DNA of 18,800 bases from an uncultured Oscillospiraceae bacterium (GTDB taxonomy: Bacteria > Bacillota > Clostridia > Oscillospirales > Oscillospiraceae). Shown here in pieces: positions 1-8,706 of this stretch; the stretch's first letter is position 1; every line of letters begins with the position of its first letter. The stretch is taken from NCBI GenBank assembly GCA_944385065.1, contig CALWVX010000013.1, forward strand, positions 1 to 18,800, given 5' to 3'. Both the position numbers and the translations under genes were made by a program. The notes under the pieces are model-generated. The model was not told the DNA's origin. It ran no database searches and saw only the letters and a program-made list of their open reading frames with translations.

Positions 1-663
1 TCCATCGCCATCTTCGGCAGCTATATCGGCAAGGAGCACCGTCTGGCGGGGGAGGCCCTGCGCATCGGCGTGCTGGACACCTGCGTGGCCTTCACCTCGG
101 GCCTGATTATCTTCCCGGCCTGCTTTGCCTTTGGAGTGTCCCCGGGAGAGGGCCCCTCCTTGATTTTTGTCACCCTGCCCAATATCTTCAATCACATGGC
201 TATGGGCCGGCTGTGGGGCGGACTGTTCTTTGTGTTCCTCTTTTTTGCCGCCGTGTCCACCGTCATCGCGGTGTTTGAAAACATTCTGGCCTTCTGCATG
301 GAGAAGTGGGGCTGGAGCCGGAAAAAAGCGGTGACAGTCAATCTCGTCGGGGTGCTGGTTTTGTCCATGCCCTGCGTGCTGGGTTATAATGTCTGGGCCG
401 GTTTCCGGCCCTTCGGCATGGACATCTCCACGCTGGAGGACTTCATCGTCTCCAACAACCTGCTGCCCCTGGGGTCGCTGCTGTATGTGCTGTTCTGCAC
501 CCGGAAGCGGGGCTGGGGCTGGGACAATTTCCTGGCCGAGGCCAATACCGGCGACGGCCTGAAATTCCCCCGGTGGGTGCGGCCCTATGTGACCTGGGTG
601 CTGCCCTGCATTGTGCTGTTCATCTTTGTGATGGGCTATTGGAACAAGTTTACCGGCGCGTAA
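1..663 (+). CDS. Sodium-dependent transporter (NSS/SNF family), C-terminal part
   Basis: The reading frame is open from the first base of the window, so this is the 3' part of a gene starting upstream (220 codons before TAA). The first visible residues, SIAIFGSYIGKE, followed by LDTCVAFTSGLIIFPACFAFG, a PGEGPSLIFVTLPNIF stretch, and FFAAVSTVIAVFEN match the second half of sodium:neurotransmitter symporter family proteins (LeuT-like). These are inner-membrane transporters that couple Na+ to uptake of amino acids or related solutes. Five hydrophobic segments can be seen, the last being YVTWVLPCIVLFIFVMGYWN just before the stop. The substrate cannot be read from this half. The gene converges on clpE, with a symmetrical hairpin between them. 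The family call is firm; the start lies outside the window. Confidence 0.88.
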   Translation, partial: SIAIFGSYIGKEHRLAGEALRIGVLDTCVAFTSGLIIFPACFAFGVSPGEGPSLIFVTLPNIFNHMAMGRLWGGLFFVFLFFAAVSTVIAVFENILAFCMEKWGWSRKKAVTVNLVGVLVLSMPCVLGYNVWAGFRPFGMDISTLEDFIVSNNLLPLGSLLYVLFCTRKRGWGWDNFLAEANTGDGLKFPRWVRPYVTWVLPCIVLFIFVMGYWNKFTGA

Positions 664-678
664 CCGCGCGGGGACAAG

Positions 679-710
679 AAGCGGCGCCGCCTGAAAAGGC
701 GGCGCCGCTT
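679..710. terminator. Bidirectional hairpin terminator between transporter and clpE
   Basis: A perfect 13-bp stem (679-691 with 698-710, loop TGAAAA) lies 16 bases after the transporter stop codon and about 45 bases beyond the clpE stop on the other strand. The stem ends in AA/TT on both sides, and only short T runs follow in either direction. It probably terminates both convergent genes. Confidence 0.72.
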
Positions 711-755
711 TGCTGTATCCTGTTCTGGTGCGGAGGAGGGGGCTTGGGTCCTCCC

Positions 756-3062
<2,307 letters not shown>

Positions 3063-3099
3063 AGAGAATGGCTCCTTTCAGGGAAAACTCCGTTTGGGG

Positions 3100-3105
3100 A
3101 GTATA
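3100..3105 (-). promoter_or_regulatory. Candidate -10 of the clpE promoter
   Basis: On the minus strand TATACT lies 38 bases upstream of the clpE start codon. The hexamer 16-17 bases further upstream (GCAGTT or CGCAGT) is a poor -35, so the call rests mainly on the -10. A short ACTCC/GGAGT inverted repeat (3087-3102) follows in the presumed leader. The presence of a promoter here would make clpE independent of the upstream cvpA-family gene. Confidence 0.4.
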
Positions 3106-3192
3106 GTACACCCTAATTGTGAACTGCGTATGAATGTTTGCCTGAGAATTTCAGGGCGGACCGGAAAGGGGCGGAAGCCGGCCCGTTTTTTG

Positions 3193-3891
3193 CTATCGGG
3201 GGAGGAAAAAGGTCAGACCCGCCCGCCCGGCCAGAGACAGCAGAATGCTGTCTGCCAGGGCCTGTCGGGGAATGAAATCTCCCAGCAGCCACAGGCCGAT
3301 GCCGGCCACCAGAAGCCCCATGGCCAGGCCCGCCAGAGCGCCGGCCCAGTGGTTCAGGGTGGACAGAACAGGCAGGCGGAAGGCCAGGTCCAGGGCGTGG
3401 CTGAGAAGGGTCCAGGCCGCCAGCACCAGGACGAAGCACAGCAGGAACAGCACCGTCCGGGTGAGCTGGACGGCGGCGTACTCGGCCAGGGCCTGGATCA
3501 CCCCGGCGGCCACCGACTCCGCCCCCTGGTCCACTCCCTGGGCAAAGGCCTCGGCCAGACCGCCGAACAGGGGGGAGTCCTGAAGGGCCTCCAGCGCGTC
3601 GGACAGGGGCAGGTCCTCAAAGAAGGTGTCCGGGACGGAGCTGTCCGCCGTCTCGGACGGGGTGTACTGGAAATAGCTGCCGATGGAATCCTGCAGGGAG
3701 GACTCCACTACGGGGGCGACAGCCCGGGCCACGGGCCGGGCCAGGGCGTCGGCCAGGATGGAGCCCCCGATCAGGGCCACGAACACGGCCAGCAGGCCGC
3801 ACAGAGTGAGCACGAAGCCGCGGGAATAGCCCCGCCACAGGAAGAACAGCAGCAGGGCCAGAAGAATGAGATCAAGTACAATGCCGGACAT
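3193..3891 (-). CDS. CvpA-family membrane protein
   Basis: A 232-residue membrane protein. Hydrophobic segments lie at about 4-19, 26-48, 143-165 and 183-203, and a polar loop of roughly 90 residues separates the two pairs. The N-terminus, with LDLILLALLLFFLWRGYSRG leading into the second helix, is typical of the CvpA (colicin V production) family: two N-terminal helices joined by a short G-x-x-x-G turn. In Gram-positives the role of CvpA proteins is poorly defined (envelope homeostasis has been proposed), so no reaction is assigned. The ATG is supported by a GGAGG motif 6-7 bases upstream. The gene follows the DUF5711-like gene on the same strand, separated by about 165 bp containing a heptamer repeat array, and lies 130 bp ahead of clpE. 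Confidence 0.8.
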   Translation of the reverse strand: MSGIVLDLILLALLLFFLWRGYSRGFVLTLCGLLAVFVALIGGSILADALARPVARAVAPVVESSLQDSIGSYFQYTPSETADSSVPDTFFEDLPLSDALEALQDSPLFGGLAEAFAQGVDQGAESVAAGVIQALAEYAAVQLTRTVLFLLCFVLVLAAWTLLSHALDLAFRLPVLSTLNHWAGALAGLAMGLLVAGIGLWLLGDFIPRQALADSILLSLAGRAGLTFFLPR

Positions 3892-3907
3892 GGAAACCTC
3901 CGAGAGA

Positions 3908-3991
3908 GTTGAGAGTGAAGAGTGGAGAGTGGAGAGTGGAGAGTGGAGATAGGAGATAGGAGATAGGAGTTAGGAATGAGGAATTAGGAAT
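3908..3991 (+). repeat. Degenerate heptamer tandem array (12 units)
   Basis: Read on the plus strand, 84 bases divide exactly into twelve 7-base units: GTTGAGA, GTGAAGA, four GTGGAGA, two TAGGAGA, TAGGAGT, TAGGAAT, GAGGAAT, TAGGAAT. A run of T follows. The first two units are the same words that form the ends of the two MITE-like elements at 8707-8812 and 9682-9793. The array lies in the cvpA leader region, 16 bp upstream of its start codon on the plus-strand coordinate. It contains no evident gene or promoter. Confidence 0.85.
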
Positions 3992-4058
3992 TATTTTTTT
4001 GGGACCCTGCCGAAGCCTTTTCCATCTAAGGCGCGGTCTCCCGGATGCGCCGTTTCGC

Positions 4059-5225
4059 TCACCCGGGCAGGAACAGCCACGCCCGCTGACTGTCGGCCAG
4101 CATGGCCGAGCCGTCCGGGGCCAGATCTACCAGCCGGGCCCCCTGGGGGTCCTCCAGGGCCGCGTAAGGGGTCAGGTCCCGGGTGTAAAGGTCCAGCCGG
4201 CTGCCGGTGAGCAGGGCGCAGTAGTTTCCCGCGGCGGACAGGTCCAGCACGGGGCTGGTCAGCTCCAGTGTGGAGACGGCCAGTCCGTCCGGCCCGATCA
4301 CCGCGGCCTGGTTGGCGCTCCCCTCCCGGTAGGGACCGGTGAGCAGCAGGGCAAAGCCGTCTCCTCCCAGGTCGCAGCCCTTGAGGTAGTCCCGGCCCAG
4401 ATCATAGCGGTACACCTGCTCTCCGCCGTCGGGGATGACAACCAGCTGGTCCTCGCCCAGCACCCACAGCTGATCCTCCTCGTACTCCAGGTCCAGCACC
4501 ACCAGACTGCCCAGATCCACCTGGGCGGTGGGCTCGGACTGGTCCACGGGATAGAACAGCAGCCGGCTGGAGAAGGAACCGCCGGTCTGGTCCATGGCGA
4601 CCACGGCCACCGTCCGGCAGTCGGGGGAGAGGGCGGCGTCCATCACGAAGGTGGAGGAGAGCTTGACGGCGATGACCTCCTGGCCGGAGGCGTCATAGAC
4701 GGTGACCACCCCTTTGAAGCCGCTCTGCTGGGCGGTGACCGCCAGCCAGCCGCTGTCGTTGGGCCGCACGGAGAGCAGCTCCGACGACTCCTCCAGCTCA
4801 GGCGCGGGGAGCTCCTCCCCGTCCCGAAACAGGAACAGGGCGCTTCCCCCCGCGTCGTACACCGTGCCGGTGGTCCGGGAGTCGGACAGGACCGGGTGGT
4901 CCAGAGGGGTGACCTCCTCGGCGTACAGCTCGCCGGACAGGGAGTAGTAGTGGGCCCCGGCGGCCGAGGCGGTGAGCACCCGGCCGTCCAGATAGGACAG
5001 GGACATGTCGTCGCCCCCCGCGTGGGTGAAGGGGACGGCCTGGCCGGTGTCCGAGGTCTCCAGCGACCGATAGGACAGCCAGCGGCGCAGGGCGTCCACG
5101 TTCAGCCGGTCCCGGTATGCCACCAGAAACAGGGCGCCCGCCACCAGGGCCGCCGTCACCAGCAGGGCCAGCAGCCGGGGGAACAGGCCGGGGCGTTTCA
5201 CTTGTTTTGAATTCTTTTCCGTCAT
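4059..5225 (-). CDS. DUF5711-like membrane-anchored beta-propeller protein
   Basis: A 388-residue protein with a short positively charged N-terminus and a single membrane helix at about 15-36 (FPRLLALLVTAALVAGALFLV). A long polar segment follows that should lie outside the cell. That segment is rich in short beta-strand units such as VTVYDASGQEV, LSPDCRTVAVVAMD and LVDLAPDGSAMLA, which recur every 35-45 residues in the manner of a beta-propeller. The overall plan fits the DUF5711 family found in Clostridia; no biochemical function is known. The start is uncertain. I chose the ATG 10 bases after the truA stop, which suggests translational coupling. Two in-frame ATGs further upstream (5246, 5255) overlap truA. 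No strong ribosome binding site marks any of the three. Confidence 0.68.
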   Translation of the reverse strand: MTEKNSKQVKRPGLFPRLLALLVTAALVAGALFLVAYRDRLNVDALRRWLSYRSLETSDTGQAVPFTHAGGDDMSLSYLDGRVLTASAAGAHYYSLSGELYAEEVTPLDHPVLSDSRTTGTVYDAGGSALFLFRDGEELPAPELEESSELLSVRPNDSGWLAVTAQQSGFKGVVTVYDASGQEVIAVKLSSTFVMDAALSPDCRTVAVVAMDQTGGSFSSRLLFYPVDQSEPTAQVDLGSLVVLDLEYEEDQLWVLGEDQLVVIPDGGEQVYRYDLGRDYLKGCDLGGDGFALLLTGPYREGSANQAAVIGPDGLAVSTLELTSPVLDLSAAGNYCALLTGSRLDLYTRDLTPYAALEDPQGARLVDLAPDGSAMLADSQRAWLFLPG

Positions 5226-5235
5226 GGCAGTCGAC

Positions 5236-5988
5236 TCATAAAACATCTTCCTCATACCAGAGGTTGGTCATGTACAGTCCGCCCGGGGGGACGGTGGGGC
5301 CGGCCAGGGTGCGGTTGCCCGAGGCCAGAATGGCCGGAATGTCCTCCGGGGCCAGCTTTCCCTCGGCGGCGTAGACGATGGTGCCCACCATGGCCCGCAC
5401 CATGTTGTAGAGAAAGCCGTTGGCGCACACCCGGCACTCGATCAGGTCCCCCGAGCGCGCCACGTCGAAGTAGTGCACCGTGCGCACGGTGGTGCGGGTC
5501 TCGGTGCCCACCGAGCGCACCGCCCGAAAGTCATGGGTGCCCACGAATTGAGACGCCGCCCGGGCCATTACGGTCTCATCCAGGCGGCGGGGGTAGAACC
5601 AGGCCCGGTCCACATAAAAGGGGTTGCCCAGCCGGGAGTTGTAGATGCGGTAGGTGTACTCCTTGCGCTGACAGGAGCCGATGGCGTTGAAGGCGTCGGG
5701 CACCGGGGTGGCCTTGACCACCACAATGTCGTTGGGCAGACGGGTGTTCACCGCCAGGGGCAGCCGGTCGCAGGGGATGCGGGAGGTGGTGCGGAAGTTG
5801 GCCACATAGACCTCCGCGTGGACCCCCGCGTCGGTGCGGCCCGCCCCGGTGCATTTCACCGGATGGCCCACCACCGTGGCCAGGGCCTTTTCCAGCGTCT
5901 CGGCCACCGACACGGCGTTTTTCTGCACCTGCCAGCCGTGGTAGGCACTTCCATTATACATCAGCTTCAGGGCGAGATTTCGTTCCAT
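5236..5988 (-). CDS. truA: tRNA pseudouridine(38-40) synthase TruA
   Basis: A 250-residue enzyme that isomerises uridines 38-40 in the anticodon arm of tRNAs. The motif GAGRTDAGVHA at 48-58 carries the catalytic aspartate (D53). Also present are YNGSAYHGWQ (11-20), the RKEYTYRIYN segment, and the C-terminal CANGFLYNMVRAMVGT. The frame stays open far upstream into the XRE genes, but those residues are out-of-frame translation of the regulator. The real start is the ATG four bases after the stop of XRE copy A, so the two genes are translationally coupled. In many Firmicutes truA directly follows ecfA1-ecfA2-ecfT. Here it is cut off from ecfT by the XRE module and probably depends on the XRE promoter. 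Confidence 0.95.
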   Translation of the reverse strand: MERNLALKLMYNGSAYHGWQVQKNAVSVAETLEKALATVVGHPVKCTGAGRTDAGVHAEVYVANFRTTSRIPCDRLPLAVNTRLPNDIVVVKATPVPDAFNAIGSCQRKEYTYRIYNSRLGNPFYVDRAWFYPRRLDETVMARAASQFVGTHDFRAVRSVGTETRTTVRTVHYFDVARSGDLIECRVCANGFLYNMVRAMVGTIVYAAEGKLAPEDIPAILASGNRTLAGPTVPPGGLYMTNLWYEEDVL

Positions 5989-5992
5989 TTGA

Positions 5993-6271
5993 TCACCGCG
6001 GAAAAATTTTTTCGGAAGGCGCTTGGGCCGGGTCGGAGCTGTCTTCCGGGGCCCGGTTGATCTCCCGCCGGTCAGTGCGGCCCATGAGATAGTCCAGACT
6101 GACGCTGAAGTAGTCGGCCAGAAAAAGGAGACCTGGGACGGTGGGATAGGCTTCCGAATATTCATACTGCTGATAGCCGCGCAGTTTCAGATGACAAAGC
6201 TCAGCCATTTCCCGCTGCTTCAGGCCGCGCTCCTTCCGAAGCTGCTTCAATCGGTCGGCAAAAGTAGCCAT
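5993..6271 (-). CDS. XRE-family HTH regulator, copy A
   Basis: A 92-residue protein beginning FADRLKQLRKERGLKQREMA, a Cro/CI-type helix-turn-helix with the recognition region at about 17-40. The tail FLADYFSVSLDYLMGRTDRR is common in small Clostridial XRE regulators. It is a tandem paralogue of copy B immediately upstream. The tails are nearly identical at DNA level (93-bp block, 4 mismatches) while the DNA-binding halves have diverged, so the two probably recognise different or partly overlapping sites. The ribosome binding site is weak, so translation probably follows from copy B (19 bases upstream). The stop is 4 bases before truA. Confidence 0.85.
   Translation of the reverse strand: MATFADRLKQLRKERGLKQREMAELCHLKLRGYQQYEYSEAYPTVPGLLFLADYFSVSLDYLMGRTDRREINRAPEDSSDPAQAPSEKIFPR
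6028..6120 (-). repeat. 93-bp direct repeat, copy A (3' half of XRE gene)
   Basis: This block matches 6311-6403 at 89 of 93 positions by eye. It covers the codons for ADYF-x-VSLDYLMGRTDRR and the tail as far as SSDP. Weaker similarity continues beyond the stop codons, so a whole-gene tandem duplication is the likely origin. Confidence 0.85.
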
Positions 6272-6290
6272 CTTGGTCGCCGTCAAAAAT

Positions 6291-6554
6291 TTATTTGGGA
6301 GATGACTTGGCCGGGTCGGAGCTGTCTTCCGGAGCCCGGTTGATCTCCCGGCGGTCGGTGCGGCCCATGAGATAGTCCAGACTGACGTTGAAGTAGTCGG
6401 CCAAAAACACCAGACCGAGTGCAGTGGGATGACATTTTCCATACTCATAATCTTGGTAAGTACGGTATTTGACCCCGCAAATCTCTGCAAGTTGATTCTG
6501 GGTCAGATGTTGCTCTATGCGCAATTCTTTGATTCGCTCTGAAAATTTTGCCAT
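6291..6554 (-). CDS. XRE-family HTH regulator, copy B
   Basis: An 87-residue Cro/CI-type regulator (FSERIKELRIEQHLTQNQLA, then CGVKYRTYQDYEYG as the recognition region), with the same VSLDYLMGRTDRREINRAPE tail as copy A. An excellent AAAGGAGG lies 5 bases before the ATG. It is divergent from the small gene at 6643. Two CACG-n7-CGTG palindromes lie in the 88-bp gap, the nearer one 23 bases upstream of this start codon. The arrangement suggests that this protein represses both its own operon (XRE-XRE-truA) and the divergent gene. I could not place a convincing minus-strand promoter in the gap. No catalytic or ligand-sensing domain is present. Confidence 0.88.
   Translation of the reverse strand: MAKFSERIKELRIEQHLTQNQLAEICGVKYRTYQDYEYGKCHPTALGLVFLADYFNVSLDYLMGRTDRREINRAPEDSSDPAKSSPK
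6311..6403 (-). repeat. 93-bp direct repeat, copy B (3' half of XRE gene)
   Basis: Partner of 6028-6120: 89 of 93 bases are identical, while the 5' (HTH-coding) halves of the two genes are clearly diverged. Confidence 0.85.
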
Positions 6555-6570
6555 AATGCCTCCTTTTCTC

Positions 6571-6598
6571 TTGACACACGAGATATTCGTGCTATACT
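6571..6598 (+). promoter_or_regulatory. Sigma-A promoter of the small divergent gene
   Basis: TTGACA (6571-6576), a 16-base spacer and TATACT (6593-6598) form a near-consensus housekeeping promoter facing the gene at 6643. The spacer is almost entirely filled by a palindrome (6577-6591), so a bound repressor would block RNA polymerase directly. Confidence 0.85.
6577..6591. promoter_or_regulatory. Operator palindrome O1, between -35 and -10
   Basis: CACGAGATATTCGTG has 5-bp arms (CACGA/TCGTG) around GATAT and lies exactly between the -35 and -10 of the divergent gene's promoter. A second site of the same pattern follows 32 bp downstream, three helical turns away. The probable ligand is the adjacent XRE protein; this is inferred from position and symmetry only. 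Confidence 0.7.
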
Positions 6599-6608
6599 AT
6601 GTGTACTG

Positions 6609-6623
6609 CACGGAAATATCGTG
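6609..6623. promoter_or_regulatory. Operator palindrome O2, at the start of the transcript
   Basis: CACGGAAATATCGTG has CACG/CGTG arms around seven A/T-rich bases and resembles O1 in length, ends and AT-rich centre. It falls just downstream of the expected transcription start and upstream of the GGAGGG ribosome binding site of the small gene. Confidence 0.65.
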
Positions 6624-6642
6624 AGATGTGGAGGGCCTACTG

Positions 6643-6918
6643 ATGATGAACACTATACTCTATTCCCTCTTTGAGGACAACCCCAGGATCCCGGGGGAGC
6701 TCAACCGCTTCTGCAGGGAGATGCCGGGCTATCTGGAGGCCAGGCAGGAGTTTGATCAGGCGGCGGACCAGGTGCTCCAGCTGGTGGGGTACAGGCTGTA
6801 CGCCCGTCTGGAGGAAGCCATGAACGCCTATCAGGCCTATGAGGTCCGGGCCGGCTATTTCTTCGGCCTGGGCCTGCGGCAGGAGCTGCTGGCCGCCCTG
6901 AACCGGGATCAAACCTGA
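6643..6918 (+). CDS. Small DUF6809-like protein under XRE control
   Basis: A 91-residue, mostly helical soluble protein (MMNTILYSLFEDNPRIP... ending in GYFFGLGLRQELLAALNRDQ). The plan of a short N-terminal segment, central helices and a C-terminal G-[FY]-x-x-G-x-x-L-x-x-E-[LM]-like helix recalls the DUF6809 family of small Clostridial proteins. I assign this from memory with modest confidence; no function is known. The ATG at 6643 was chosen because GGAGGG lies 7 bases upstream; a GTG at 6628 lies in front of that site. The gene has a near-consensus promoter carrying two palindromic operators, so it is the likely main target of the neighbouring XRE repressor. It converges on ecfT with 13 bases between the stops. 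Confidence 0.7.
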   Translation: MMNTILYSLFEDNPRIPGELNRFCREMPGYLEARQEFDQAADQVLQLVGYRLYARLEEAMNAYQAYEVRAGYFFGLGLRQELLAALNRDQT

Positions 6919-6931
6919 ACTGCCTGTCCGC

Positions 6932-7741
6932 TTACAGCCCGAAGTGTCCCAGCACGCCCACCCCAACGGTGATGGCCAGGAACAGCAGCAGAGTGAAATA
7001 GTCCGCGCCCCGGTATTTCAGCTGGCGCAGGCGGGTGCGCCCCTCGCCCCCGTGGTAGCAGCGGCACTCCATGGCGACCGCCAGCTCATCGGCCCGGCGG
7101 AAGGCGGAGATGAACAGAGGCACCAGCAGGGGGAGCAGCGCCCTGGCCCGCTGGAACAGGTTGCCGCTCTCGAAGTCTGCCCCCCGGGCCCGCTGGGCGG
7201 ACATGATCTTGTCGGTCTCCTCGATCAGGGTGGGGATGAACCGCAGGGCGATGGACATGATCATGGCCAGCTCATGAATGGGGGCGTGGAGCTTTTTCAG
7301 GGGGGACAGCAGGGACTCCAGCCCGTCGGTGAGCAGGATGGGGGAGGTGGTGTAGGTGAGCAGGAAGGTGCCCGCAATGAGCATCAGGATGCGGATCACC
7401 ATGAAAAAGGCCCGGAACACCCCCTCCAGGGTGATGGTGAAAATCCAGAAGTGGACCAGAACCGTCTCCCCGCCGGTGTAGAACAGGTTGAGCAGGGCGG
7501 TAAAGACCAGAATAAAGACCACCGGCTTCATGCCCCGCAGGATGGACTTGACGGGGACGCCGGAGATTTTGATGGAGAGGGCCAGCACCAGGAACATGAC
7601 CGCATAGCTGACAAACCAGTTGGCCAGAAACAGGGCCACAATGTACAGCACCACGGCCAGAAGCTTGGTGCGGGGATCCAGCCGGTGGACCGGGGAGTGG
7701 CCGGGGAAATACTGGCCCAGGGTGATGTCTTTCAGCGCCAC
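6932..7741 (-). CDS. ecfT: ECF transporter transmembrane component EcfT
   Basis: A 269-residue membrane protein, the scaffold that joins two EcfA ATPases to interchangeable vitamin-binding S components in energy-coupling-factor importers. Hydrophobic helices lie at about 27-57, 70-92, 108-132, 156-170 and 245-266. The cytoplasmic coupling helices carry the first signature QRARG (183-187) and a second arginine motif at MECRCY (224-229), where the usual Ala-Arg-Gly reads Cys-Arg-Cys. The start is GTG, placed directly after the ecfA2 TAA with no intervening base; AAGGGGG upstream is the ribosome binding site. Downstream there is no truA, as would be expected, but the XRE module. Confidence 0.93.
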   Translation of the reverse strand: MALKDITLGQYFPGHSPVHRLDPRTKLLAVVLYIVALFLANWFVSYAVMFLVLALSIKISGVPVKSILRGMKPVVFILVFTALLNLFYTGGETVLVHFWIFTITLEGVFRAFFMVIRILMLIAGTFLLTYTTSPILLTDGLESLLSPLKKLHAPIHELAMIMSIALRFIPTLIEETDKIMSAQRARGADFESGNLFQRARALLPLLVPLFISAFRRADELAVAMECRCYHGGEGRTRLRQLKYRGADYFTLLLFLAITVGVGVLGHFGL

Positions 7742-8647
7742 TTACACCGCCCCCTTTTCGTCAGCAGCAGGCTCCCCGCCCGTCCGGCGGGGGCTTCGGC
7801 CCAGGGCGGCCAGGACGGCGGCCCTGGCCTGTTCCACCGTGTACACCGACGGGTCGATGTCCACCCCCATGGCTTTCAGCCGGTGGAAGACCCGGGTGAG
7901 CTGGGGCACGCCCAGCCCCATTTTCTCCAGCTCGTCCCCGTGCTGAAACACCTGCCGGGGCGGGCCCTGGATGGGAATATGGCCGTCGTTGACCACCACC
8001 AGCCGCTCCACCGTCCGGGCCATCTCCTCCATGGAGTGGGACACCAGAATGATGGTGGCATTGTGGGCCCGGTGATAGTCCCGGATGTTGCCCAGGATGG
8101 ACTCCACCCCCTCCGGGTCCAGACCGGCGGTGGGCTCGTCCAGAATGAGCACCTGGGGCTCCATGGCGATCACCCCGGCGATGGCCACCCGGCGCTTCTG
8201 GCCGCCGGACAGCTCGAAGGGGGACTTCTCCAGCTGGTCGTCCCGCAGTCCCACGAAGTGGGCCGCGTCCCGCACCCGCCGGTCGATTTCCTTCTCGTCC
8301 AGTCCCATGTTTTTCGGGCCGAAGGAGATGTCCTTGTAGACGGTCTCCTCAAACAGCTGATACTCCGGGTACTGGAACACCAGACCCACCTGGAAGCGGG
8401 TATTGCGGGTGGCCTTGGGGTCGGTCCAGATGTTGGTCCCCTGAAAGAGCACCTGCCCCGACGTGGGCTTGAGCAGGCCGTTCAGATGCTGGATCAGGGT
8501 GGACTTTCCCGAGCCGGTGTGCCCGATGATGCCCAGACACTCCCCCGGGTAGGCGGCGAAGTCCACGTGATCCAGGGCGGTGCGCTCAAAGGGGGTGCCG
8601 GCGGAGTAAGTGTGGGTCAGGGCTTTGGTCTCCAGAATAGGGTCCAT
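7742..8647 (-). CDS. ecfA2: ECF transporter ATPase EcfA2
   Basis: A 301-residue ABC ATPase of the energy-coupling factor. It has Walker A GHTGSGKS (42-49), Q-loop FQYPEYQ (91-97), signature LSGGQKRR (146-153), Walker B VLILDE (166-171) and H-loop H204. The frame is open for 48 codons upstream, but that extension translates the MITE-like element at 8707-8812. The ATG at 8647 has AAGGA 11 bases upstream; the ATG at 8659 lies too close to that site. The C-terminal tail (about 280-301) is charged and not conserved. It abuts ecfT and follows ecfA1 after 147 bp of element-bearing spacer. Being the second ATPase gene and preceding ecfT favours EcfA2 over EcfA1. Confidence 0.93.
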   Translation of the reverse strand: MDPILETKALTHTYSAGTPFERTALDHVDFAAYPGECLGIIGHTGSGKSTLIQHLNGLLKPTSGQVLFQGTNIWTDPKATRNTRFQVGLVFQYPEYQLFEETVYKDISFGPKNMGLDEKEIDRRVRDAAHFVGLRDDQLEKSPFELSGGQKRRVAIAGVIAMEPQVLILDEPTAGLDPEGVESILGNIRDYHRAHNATIILVSHSMEEMARTVERLVVVNDGHIPIQGPPRQVFQHGDELEKMGLGVPQLTRVFHRLKAMGVDIDPSVYTVEQARAAVLAALGRSPRRTGGEPAADEKGAV

Positions 8648-8706
8648 GATGTGATCCATCCTTATCAAAATGGTGCATGCCCTGGCGGGGTCATGCCCGT
8701 GGGAGA

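Noticed and set aside
3063..3192. CtsR operator upstream of clpE
   Set aside because: No GGTCAAA-type tandem heptamers are present in the gap; only a -10-like hexamer and a short inverted repeat can be seen.
5989..6165. 59-codon N-terminal extension of TruA suggesting a fusion protein
   Set aside because: The extra residues are out-of-frame translation of XRE copy A; TruA family proteins start at the chosen methionine and the length then fits.
6291..6918. Classical toxin-antitoxin pair
   Set aside because: The regulator and small gene are divergent rather than overlapping in one operon, and the small protein has no recognisable toxin motif; kept only as a loose analogy.
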